DNA from: an uncultured Acidimicrobiales bacterium
Lineage (GTDB): Bacteria; Actinomycetota; Acidimicrobiia; Acidimicrobiales; SZUA-35
NCBI GenBank assembly: GCA_937922045.1
Contig: CAKZXA010000101.1
Coordinates: 1 to 48,513, forward strand
Reading direction: 5' to 3'
Length of the DNA stretch: 48,513 bases
Shown piece after piece: positions 32,422 through 39,360 of the stretch. The notes beneath the pieces were generated by a model that worked only from the letters and a program-made list of their open reading frames with translations, was not told the origin of the DNA and made no database searches. The position numbers and the translations under genes are program-made. Position 1 is the first letter of the stretch. Each line of letters starts with the position of its first letter.

Positions 32422-32919
32422 ATGTCCGAAACCAATGAGACCCCAGCACCACTAGAGACCTCGCCGGCTGAGAGCGAGACCCCTGCTTCGGCCGAGACTA
32501 CCGCGTGGACGGCTCCCCAGGCCTTGGCCGAGTGGCGGCGCCTGAACGATGAGCGAGACGCGGCGCAGGCGGCCTACGAGGAGCAGATCCAGCCCATGAA
32601 AGCAGCGCTCGAGGCGCAGGTTGCTCCGATGGTCGAGAAGTTGGAAGCGTTGGAGGCATGGTTTCTCGATCATGCTGAGCAGGTTGGGCAGGAAGTGTTC
32701 GAGAGCGACGCCGGAAAGGTGACCATCGCAACGCGAGAAACCCCCAAGATCACCGACGCCGATTCCTTCTTTGCTTGGGCTGCGGCCAGCAACAATATGA
32801 GCATGCTCCAGAAGAGGATCAGTGTGACCAGCTACCGCGAGTACATCAAGGCGAACCCTGATCAGGAACCGCCAGGGGTTACGGTCGAGCAAGATCGTTC
32901 GGTAAAGTTCAAGGCCTAG
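32422..32919 (+). CDS. Phage-like coiled-coil protein (Gam-like?)
   Basis: 165 residues. A Glu/Thr/Pro-rich ~30-residue head, a long charged coiled coil (~35-95), a short beta part (KVTIATRETPKI), then DSFFAWAAASNNMSMLQKRISVTSYREYIK and a closing PPGVTVEQDRSVKF. The layout (coiled coil, then LLQKR-x-S...PPGV...) recalls host-nuclease-inhibitor Gam-like and other conserved phage proteins; this is from memory, not search. GAGGAG stands 7 nt before the ATG. No other phage gene is near, so it may be a domesticated gene. Confidence 0.55.
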   Translation: MSETNETPAPLETSPAESETPASAETTAWTAPQALAEWRRLNDERDAAQAAYEEQIQPMKAALEAQVAPMVEKLEALEAWFLDHAEQVGQEVFESDAGKVTIATRETPKITDADSFFAWAAASNNMSMLQKRISVTSYREYIKANPDQEPPGVTVEQDRSVKFKA

Positions 32920-32937
32920 CCGACTCGGTCGATCCTG

Positions 32938-33723
32938 ATGAACACCACCATTCACCTCACCACCGACCGGGCAGAAGCCACCATCGACCTCGAAGGAGGT
33001 CGTCTCGCAACCCTTGCCGTCGACGGCCTCGAACTGCTCGTTTCTTCAACCGAACGGCCGACGCGGTGGGGATCATTCCCGATGATCCCGTGGTGCGGTC
33101 GGCTTCCCTATGGCGAGCTTCTCAGCGGTGGTGAAACCTATCGGTTCGCCATAACCAGCCCGCCCCATGCCAACCACGGCTTCTGCCATCTCCAGCCGTG
33201 GGACCGGGTTGAGGTTGGAGCCACATCGGCCATCATCACCACCAGTCTCGGCGAACCCTGGCCCTTTGGCGGTTGGGCGGTGCAGCGCTTCGAGCTGGAT
33301 GACACCTCACTAACCGTGACCGGCGAGGTTCACGCCGAACAGGCCATGCCAGCCATGATCGGCTGGCACCCCTGGTTTCGCCGACAACTTGAACAAGGCA
33401 GCCCGGCCAAGCTCCAGTTCGATGCGGGCGTCCATTACGTCACCGATGATGACGATATTCCCACCGGTGAACTCGCACCCTTGCCCCCCGAGCCGTGGAA
33501 TATGTGCGTCACCGACATCAAGGAGTCGCCAACGATCACCTGGCCCGACGCCCTGACACTTCGGATGGAATCGACCTTCGACCACTGGGTCATCTTCACC
33601 GAGCCGGTGCATGCCATCTGCGTCGAACCGCAGAGCGGGCCACCAAACCAGGTCAACGCGAACCCTGTTATGGCGGCCGCAGGCGAACCGATTGTTGGCT
33701 CGATGAGCTTGATCTGGGGCTGA
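32938..33723 (+). CDS. Aldose 1-epimerase-like (galactose mutarotase fold)
   Basis: 261 residues of the beta-super-sandwich mutarotase family. Substrate-site His residues lie in PPHANHGFCH and IGWHPWF, and the catalytic Glu in CVEPQSGPPNQVN, as in aldose epimerases or the YeaD-like hexose-6-phosphate branch. Interconverts sugar anomers. No clear ribosome site precedes the ATG; 18 bp after the previous stop. Convergent with the sulfotransferase gene. Confidence 0.88.
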   Translation: MNTTIHLTTDRAEATIDLEGGRLATLAVDGLELLVSSTERPTRWGSFPMIPWCGRLPYGELLSGGETYRFAITSPPHANHGFCHLQPWDRVEVGATSAIITTSLGEPWPFGGWAVQRFELDDTSLTVTGEVHAEQAMPAMIGWHPWFRRQLEQGSPAKLQFDAGVHYVTDDDDIPTGELAPLPPEPWNMCVTDIKESPTITWPDALTLRMESTFDHWVIFTEPVHAICVEPQSGPPNQVNANPVMAAAGEPIVGSMSLIWG

Positions 33724-33744
33724 CCGCTAACCAGGTGCTCGGCG

Positions 33745-34557
33745 CTAGGCGCTACGAGCCGTTCGTCGCCGGAGCTGGGTAGCCCGTCGGTAAAGACGGT
33801 TGTCGACCTGGTTAAAGGTATGCAGATACTCTTCGATCTCGGGCGCATCGAACACCGCCTTGTCGAAGTGGTAGCGGCTCGTGTTCTCACGGGCCGCCTG
33901 TTCGGGCATGGTTCCCAACATGACGGTGAGCAGCTCATCGACGCGGTCGAGGCCGACAAACTCGTAGCGATCAAGTCGCTCGTCGATGGCGTGGCCGGGC
34001 CAGCGTCGAGCCCGTCCCAGTACAAACTTCGTTTGACAGTCGAGGAAGAGGCCTCGATAGCGCTCCAGGTTGGCCACCACCACCGCAGGGTCGTCATTGT
34101 CGTTTGACCTCAACTGCTCGGAGATCTCCTTCACCCGATCCGGGTGGCTCCCGTAAAACTTCGGGGAGCGATGGAAGATTTCGATCAGCCAGTTGTAGTG
34201 CGACATGACCTGTTCCTTAGGCGAACGGATCAGGGTGAAAAGCCGTAGAGGCCGATCGGTAACCGCCTCCAACGCCGGGAGAAGGCGATGGTAGGGAACG
34301 TGGCCTGAGATCCAGGTCGAGTCTCGAACCGTCTCGGTCAGACCGGCCACGTCGCTCAGCAAGAACTCACAGTGATCACGGCCTGGGCCTGCCTCGGTCA
34401 GGTGAGCGTTGATGGTCGAACCAGCGGTCTTGGGCACATGAACGAAGACGATCAGCGGATCTGACTGGCCCGGAAATTCACCGGGTGAGGCTGGGTGCAC
34501 GGCGGGAGCTCCCTGGCGAAGGTGATGAGGGGTTCGGCGGGCCGAACCATCGATCAT
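33745..34557 (-). CDS. Sulfotransferase family protein
   Basis: 270 residues. The PAPS 5'-phosphosulfate loop is HVPKTAGSTINAHL (~40-53), and the 3'-phosphate site is RSPKEQVMSHYNWL (~112-125). This layout matches the Golgi/bacterial Sulfotransfer_2-like families that sulfate sugars. Its start overlaps the hutH stop by one nucleotide (TGATG), so it is co-translated with histidine ammonia-lyase. The acceptor is unknown. Confidence 0.82.
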   Translation of the reverse strand: MIDGSARRTPHHLRQGAPAVHPASPGEFPGQSDPLIVFVHVPKTAGSTINAHLTEAGPGRDHCEFLLSDVAGLTETVRDSTWISGHVPYHRLLPALEAVTDRPLRLFTLIRSPKEQVMSHYNWLIEIFHRSPKFYGSHPDRVKEISEQLRSNDNDDPAVVVANLERYRGLFLDCQTKFVLGRARRWPGHAIDERLDRYEFVGLDRVDELLTVMLGTMPEQAARENTSRYHFDKAVFDAPEIEEYLHTFNQVDNRLYRRATQLRRRTARSA

Positions 34558-36077
34558 CAGCTTAGCCCAGCGACCTCGTTGGGTCGGCCACTGGCCAGGA
34601 GCTGATCGGCCGCCTTCAGTTCGGGTGAGAGATATCGATCTGGCCCCGGGCCCGGCACGACCTCGCGCAGCAGCGAGACAGCTCGTCTCGTCGGTTCAGC
34701 CGGCTGGAGAGGGGTGCGTAGATCGATGGCTCGGGCTCCGGCCACGTACTCGACAGCCAGGATTCGCCTCACGTTGTCGATGACTTTTCGCAGCTTGCGG
34801 GTGGCGTGCCACGCCATCGAAACATGATCTTCCTGCATGGCTGAGGTTGGTAGGGAATCGACCGAAGCCGGGGCGGCCAGTCGCTTGTTTTCGCTACAGA
34901 GAGCGGCCGCTGTGTAGTGGCCGATCATGAGCCCTGAGTCCACACCGACCTCGTCGGCCAGGAAGGGGTTTAGGCCGTGGGACCGGTTGTGATCGAGTAG
35001 TCGGTCGATGCGACGCTCGGTGATGGCGCCTACCTCGGCGAGCGCTATGGCCAGAAAATCGGCGGCGAAACCTAGCGGGGCGCCATGGAAGTTGCCGCCC
35101 GATTCAACCCGGCCGTCGCTCATCACCATCGGATTGTCGATGGCTGAGGCCAGCTCGCGTTCGGCCACCAGCCTCGCGTGGTCGAGCGTGTCACGGGCTG
35201 CGCCGTGCACCTGGGGGGTGCAGCGGATGGAGTAGGCGTCCTGCACACGAGCATCGCCGACCCGGTGGCTGGCGATGATCGGGGAGTCGGCCAAGAGCGA
35301 TCGCAGGTTGGCGGCGCTCGTGGCCTGGCCGGGGTGGGGGCGCAGGGCTTGGAGGTCGGCGGCATAGGCCCGATCGGTGGCCAGGAGGCCTTCAACGGTA
35401 AGGGCGCAGGTCAGATCGGCCTGGTCGAGGAGTTGGGCCGCGTCGGCGACGGACAGGCAGAGCATCCCGAGGATGCCATCGGTGCCGTTGGTGAGAGCGA
35501 GCCCTTCCTTCTCCTCGAGCGTGAGGGGCTCGATGCCAGCGGCCGCCAGAGCATCAGAGGCGGGGGAGCCATCGGCGAGTTCGCCTTCGCCGAGCAGGGC
35601 CATGGCGGCGTGAGCGAGGGGGGCAAGATCACCGCTGGCGCCCAGCGACCCGAACTCGGGCACGAGCGGCGTGATGTCGTTGTTGAGCAGCTGCACCATC
35701 CGCTCGGCCACCACCGGTCGAGTCCCACTGTGGCCCAGAGCGAGGGTGCGAGCCCGCAAGAAGATCATGGCTCGCACCACGTCGGTCTCGACCGGGTCTC
35801 CCATGCCAGCAGCGTGCGATCGCACCAGGGCTACCTGAAGCGCCCGCCGTCGTTCGGTGGGAATCGCGACGCTGGCCAGAGCTCCGAAACCGGTCGAGAC
35901 ACCATAGGTCGGCTCACCCTCGGCCAAACGTTCGACGATCTCCCTGGCGGTCTGCATCCGCTCCATCGCCGCTGATGTCAGCTCAATAGTGGGTCGAGAC
36001 CGGGCAGCGCGCACGACATCTTCGATGGTGACGCTGCGGCCGTCGAGGCGAAGCGTCGTCTGGTTCGGGTCGGTCAT
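34557..36077 (-). CDS. hutH: Histidine ammonia-lyase
   Basis: 506 residues, MIO-cofactor lyase that converts L-histidine to trans-urocanate and ammonia. The MIO triad is in GSLGASGDLAPLAH. Specificity marks are histidine-type: RSHAAGMGDP (the SH pair) and QEDHVSM, unlike tyrosine/phenylalanine lyases. The GVSTGFG and GNFHGAP segments are complete. hutU, hutI and other Hut genes are absent here; instead a TauD-like dioxygenase and two sulfotransferase-type genes flank it. ATG start with TAACGT 7 nt upstream. Confidence 0.94.
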   Translation of the reverse strand: MTDPNQTTLRLDGRSVTIEDVVRAARSRPTIELTSAAMERMQTAREIVERLAEGEPTYGVSTGFGALASVAIPTERRRALQVALVRSHAAGMGDPVETDVVRAMIFLRARTLALGHSGTRPVVAERMVQLLNNDITPLVPEFGSLGASGDLAPLAHAAMALLGEGELADGSPASDALAAAGIEPLTLEEKEGLALTNGTDGILGMLCLSVADAAQLLDQADLTCALTVEGLLATDRAYAADLQALRPHPGQATSAANLRSLLADSPIIASHRVGDARVQDAYSIRCTPQVHGAARDTLDHARLVAERELASAIDNPMVMSDGRVESGGNFHGAPLGFAADFLAIALAEVGAITERRIDRLLDHNRSHGLNPFLADEVGVDSGLMIGHYTAAALCSENKRLAAPASVDSLPTSAMQEDHVSMAWHATRKLRKVIDNVRRILAVEYVAGARAIDLRTPLQPAEPTRRAVSLLREVVPGPGPDRYLSPELKAADQLLASGRPNEVAGLS

Positions 36078-36084
36078 GAAAATG

Positions 36085-36090
36085 ACGTTA
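36085..36090 (-). promoter_or_regulatory. -10 box (TAACGT) of leaderless hutH
   Basis: Minus-strand TAACGT ends 7 nt before the ATG at 36077, suggesting hutH has its own promoter within the minus-strand group. Confidence 0.45.
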
Positions 36091-36144
36091 ACAGCGGCGG
36101 CGGGTTCTCTTCTGTTGCTGGCTACGGTCGCAAACTTGTGCTCG

Positions 36145-36166
36145 GCGCCTACCGGAGCGCCTACCG
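36145..36166. repeat. Direct repeat upstream of hutH
   Basis: GCGCCTACCG at 36145-36154 and again at 36157-36166 (12-bp spacing), 55-80 bp upstream of the hutH -10. Candidate activator site. Confidence 0.4.
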
Positions 36167-36170
36167 ACGC

Positions 36171-37025
36171 TTAGCGAACCGGCGTTGTGCCGGCCACCGT
36201 GGTGCGGAAGAGCTCTCGCCGGAACCCCGTGTAGTCGTTCAGGGCGAGATGCTGAGTGCAGCGGTTGTCCCAGATGGTGACGGTGCCAGGCCGCCAGCGC
36301 AGCCGACACGTGAGGTGCTCCTGGGTCGCGTGCTCGTACAGAATGTCGAGTAGAGGGCGGCTCTCAGCCTTGGTCCAGCCATCGAACCGAAGAACGTAGG
36401 TGGCGTTGACGAAGAGGCTCCGGCGCCCGGAACGGGGATGGGTGATCACGGCCGGGTGACAGTGCTCCTCGAGGGCGTCATCGGTGGTATCGATCTGCAT
36501 GCTTCGACCGTTGGCGCTCCGGGCCAGGATGCCACTCGCCGAGTAGGACCACCCGGCTGAATGGACGACATCGAGCGAATCGAGGGTGGTCTTCAGCCCA
36601 TCACTCAACGTTTCGTAGGCGAGGTATTGGGAGCACCAGAGGGTGTCGCCGCCGTGGGGCGGGATGTCGTGGGCTCGCAGGATGGTGTAGGCCGGAGGCT
36701 TGGGCTGGAACGACCAGTCTGAGTGCCATGAACCACCGAAGTTGTGGATGGTAGATTCGGCTGCCTCTTTAACCACGCGGACCAAGCCTGGATGGCCGTC
36801 CATGTGGCGAACGAACGGGGTTTCGCCGTGGCCCCCGAGCGCAAGGGTCAGCTGATCATGCTGATCGTGGTCGAGGTCCTGGTCGCGGAAGGCCACGACC
36901 GAGTACTGGGTGAGGAGATCGTGCACGGGCTGAGGATCGTCGAAGGCGTCGAGCAGGCTATAGCCCTCTACCTCAGCGCCGAGTGCACCGGCCAGGCGGG
37001 TAACGGTTGCGGTCGAAGGTGCCAT
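36171..37025 (-). CDS. TauD/TfdA-family Fe(II)/2-oxoglutarate dioxygenase
   Basis: 284 residues. Double-stranded beta-helix dioxygenase: HxD in GSWHSDWSF, the distal His in DNRCTQHLALNDY and the 2-oxoglutarate Arg in GFRRELFRTTV form the usual iron/cosubstrate set. The HNFGGSWHSD and PPHGGDTLW segments are family-typical. It hydroxylates an unknown small molecule. ATG with TACGCT 7 nt upstream; 93 bp before hutH on the same strand and 50 bp after the sulfotransferase-like gene. Confidence 0.9.
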   Translation of the reverse strand: MAPSTATVTRLAGALGAEVEGYSLLDAFDDPQPVHDLLTQYSVVAFRDQDLDHDQHDQLTLALGGHGETPFVRHMDGHPGLVRVVKEAAESTIHNFGGSWHSDWSFQPKPPAYTILRAHDIPPHGGDTLWCSQYLAYETLSDGLKTTLDSLDVVHSAGWSYSASGILARSANGRSMQIDTTDDALEEHCHPAVITHPRSGRRSLFVNATYVLRFDGWTKAESRPLLDILYEHATQEHLTCRLRWRPGTVTIWDNRCTQHLALNDYTGFRRELFRTTVAGTTPVR

Positions 37026-37032
37026 GTCTTCG

Positions 37033-37038
37033 AGCGTA
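37033..37038 (-). promoter_or_regulatory. -10 box (TACGCT) of the leaderless dioxygenase gene
   Basis: Minus-strand TACGCT ends 7 nt before the ATG at 37025. Confidence 0.4.
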
Positions 37039-37075
37039 CTACTGGAGAGGATTTGTGGTAATTCGATCGGAGGCG

Positions 37076-38068
37076 TCAGGCCGACGGCTGCCCGGCTCGT
37101 TCACCGGTCAGGCCTACTTTTACCAGGGCCTCGGTGAGAAAGCGGAGTTGCCGCTGCGTCATTTCTTCGGGCGACAGGTAGTCGTACTTGCTGTGATCGA
37201 CGGGGGCGAAAAGACGTCGACGCTCGGGGAAGAGCTGGCGCCGAACCCGGTTGTTGCCTTCCCGGTAGAACTGAACGATGCTGTCCCGCTGGCCTGGTGT
37301 TAGCAAGGAGACCCGCTTGGAGTTTCCTGGAGCGCCTTCGAGCAGCTCCTGGATCATGTGGCTGAAGCGATTGTCGTGCACCCCGTCGAAGATCGCCTTG
37401 TTACCAGCGACGAGGGGGGTGATAATGTCGCTGTGGCTGGCGTTGACGGCGCCGCCGCCGAGGTCGTAGTCGCCGATGTCGTCGATGCCGATGGCATCGG
37501 CAAAATCAGCGAGGAGGTCGTTGCCGACGAAGTCGCTCCGGGCAAAGATGCGCACCTTGAGGCCTCCGTCGGTTGCGACCTTCGACCAGGCTTGCACCAT
37601 CTTGTCCCAGTGTCCATAACTCTTTAGGGCTCGAATTATCCAGGCGTTGAAGTCTTCCTCAACCTTCGAATGCCATTGCTGCCAGGCAGATGAGAGCAGA
37701 TCGTCTTGGCGTCGAATATAGAGAACGATGTTCATCTCGTAGCGTTGGCAAACATCTTCGAACAGGCGCGCATTCCCGCCATTCGAGAGGTTCTCGGCCG
37801 AGATGAGCACCTTCTTACCCTTCGCTTCATCGGCAAGCTTGGTGAAGGTCGCTGTGGTTCGCTCGAATGATTTGGTGCTGGCGAAGTCTTCCGCGAGCGC
37901 TCGGACCGCAGGCACCTGATGGCCGGAGACTGCATCCTCGAAGGCCAGGTTTCTATCGGGAACCACGAAGCCGTGGTCGGCGAGTCGCAGATGATTACGC
38001 CTGATAAACCCTTGGATGGCTGTGCTGCCAGCCTTACCCGCTCCGATGTGCAACGTGAATGTAGTCAT
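37076..38068 (-). CDS. Sulfotransferase-like P-loop protein
   Basis: 330 residues. The N-terminal loop LHIGAGKAGSTAIQGFI (~5-21) has the form of the PAPS-binding 5'-phosphosulfate loop, and VLYIRRQDDLLSSAWQQW (~115-132) matches the 3'-phosphate region. It resembles the protein encoded at 42004-43080 in layout. AGGA 6 nt before the ATG at 38068; a start at 38098 would lie inside a palindrome. The substrate is unknown; glycan sulfation is inferred from neighbours. Confidence 0.7.
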   Translation of the reverse strand: MTTFTLHIGAGKAGSTAIQGFIRRNHLRLADHGFVVPDRNLAFEDAVSGHQVPAVRALAEDFASTKSFERTTATFTKLADEAKGKKVLISAENLSNGGNARLFEDVCQRYEMNIVLYIRRQDDLLSSAWQQWHSKVEEDFNAWIIRALKSYGHWDKMVQAWSKVATDGGLKVRIFARSDFVGNDLLADFADAIGIDDIGDYDLGGGAVNASHSDIITPLVAGNKAIFDGVHDNRFSHMIQELLEGAPGNSKRVSLLTPGQRDSIVQFYREGNNRVRRQLFPERRRLFAPVDHSKYDYLSPEEMTQRQLRFLTEALVKVGLTGERAGQPSA

Positions 38069-38095
38069 GGTGGTCCTGGTTTCATGCTGAAGATG

Positions 38096-38107
38096 CATAG
38101 ATCTATG
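38096..38107. repeat. 12-bp perfect palindrome upstream of the sulfotransferase-like gene
   Basis: CATAGATCTATG, 28 bp before the ATG at 38068 (minus strand). Possible operator. The rest of 38108-38270 shows no gene. Confidence 0.4.
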
Positions 38108-38273
38108 TCCTGGTAGAAAGAGCGTGATACGTGGCCAAATGATGGTTGAACGTCACGCACTTAAACAGGACTAATAATCATTGGATATGTCTACAGATTA
38201 GATCATATGTGCTGTGTGTTCTGCTGATGCTCGAAGAATCGGATGCCGGTCTGTCTGGCGCAAGCCAAGAGTC

Positions 38274-38321
38274 ATTCTCATTTATTCTCATTTATGGCTT
38301 TGGCTGCTAAAATGTGAGAAT
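38274..38321 (+). promoter_or_regulatory. CDF exporter promoter with three TGAGAAT sites
   Basis: ATTCTCA at 38274-38280 and 38284-38290 (TGAGAAT on the minus strand) and TGAGAAT at 38315-38321. TAAAAT (38308-38313) is a good -10 ending 6 nt before the ATG at 38320. One site covers the start, the other two the -35 area. TGAGAAT resembles half of a Fur/Zur-type 7-1-7 box. Confidence 0.55.
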
Positions 38322-39267
38322 GGGAGCAGGCCACGATCACGATCATGCAGGAATTGGGCGAGCGGGCGAACGGCATCGCGGCCGCCTGTTCGCTGCCTTT
38401 GTCATCATTGCCGCCTTCTTCGTTGTCGAAGCGGTCGCTGGATTCTGGACCAACTCCCTCGCCCTTATCTCTGACGCCGGCCACATGCTCACCGATGTGG
38501 TTGGCCTGGGCATGGCGCTGGCCGCCATCCAGCTCGCCTCCCGCTTTGCCGAGCGCGGTGACGGTGACGGTGCCGACGATGGTGCCAGCTCCTCCCACAC
38601 CTTTGGGCTCTACCGGTTGGAGATCCTGGCCGCCTTCGTCAACGCCCTCCTGTTGTTCGGTGTGGCTCTCTGGGTCTTTGTCGAGGCGGTGCGACGACTT
38701 TTCGACCAGCCGGAAATCCTCACTGGGGCCATGCTCACCGTTGCCATCGTCGGCCTGATCGCCAACCTCATCGCCTTCTTACTCCTTCGCGAGGGTGCCG
38801 AGGAGTCCATCGCTATCGAAGGTGCCTATCTGGAGGTGCTTGCCGACACAGTCGGGTCGGTCGGCGTCATCATCGCCGCCCTCCTCATGCGCTGGTTCGG
38901 ATGGGCCTGGGTCGATCCGGTCGTCGCCGCCCTAATCGGCCTCTGGATCGTGCCCCGAACTTTTCGGCTTGGTCGCCGGGCGGTTCGGATCCTGCTCCAG
39001 GCTGCGCCCGAACACCTCGCCATCGACGAGGTGGCCTTGGCCCTGGCCGCCATCGACGGCGTTGTCGATGTGCACGACCTGCACGTCTGGACGTTGACCT
39101 CCGACATGGACGCAGCCTCGGCTCACCTCGTCGCATCCGAGGGGGTGGACCATCACCACGTCCTGGATCAGGCTCGCTCGGTGATGGGCGGTCGCTTCGG
39201 TATCGACCATGGAACCTTCCAGGTGGAACCGGAGTCGCACGAGGGCTGCGGCGACGTCGATTGGTGA
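38320..39267 (+). CDS. Cation diffusion facilitator (CzcD/ZitB-like metal exporter)
   Basis: 315 residues with six membrane helices and a cytoplasmic C-terminal domain. The metal-site helices carry NSLALISDAGHMLTDVVGLG (HxxxD-type) and AYLEVLADTVGSVGV, typical of Zn/Cd/Co exporters. The His-rich N-terminus (GHDHDHAG) and the loop SSSHTFGLYRLE are also family-like. VVDVHDLHVWTLTSDMDAASAHL is the usual C-terminal domain motif. ATG 38320 is favoured over GTG 38314 because a TAAAAT box ends 6 nt upstream. Confidence 0.93.
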   Translation: MGAGHDHDHAGIGRAGERHRGRLFAAFVIIAAFFVVEAVAGFWTNSLALISDAGHMLTDVVGLGMALAAIQLASRFAERGDGDGADDGASSSHTFGLYRLEILAAFVNALLLFGVALWVFVEAVRRLFDQPEILTGAMLTVAIVGLIANLIAFLLLREGAEESIAIEGAYLEVLADTVGSVGVIIAALLMRWFGWAWVDPVVAALIGLWIVPRTFRLGRRAVRILLQAAPEHLAIDEVALALAAIDGVVDVHDLHVWTLTSDMDAASAHLVASEGVDHHHVLDQARSVMGGRFGIDHGTFQVEPESHEGCGDVDW

Positions 39268-39360
39268 AGCTTGTCCAGCGAGCGTATCCCCGCTTGCCTT
39301 GATGCGCTGAGCTAATGTTTGCCCCGCTGGGAACCCGCCGCTATCCGCCCCGCCTCATCA

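Noticed and set aside
36084-36174. Tiny plus-strand frame with a lipoprotein-like signal between hutH and the dioxygenase
   Set aside because: 30 codons, lies in the promoter region of hutH and overlaps its -10 box; no ribosome site.
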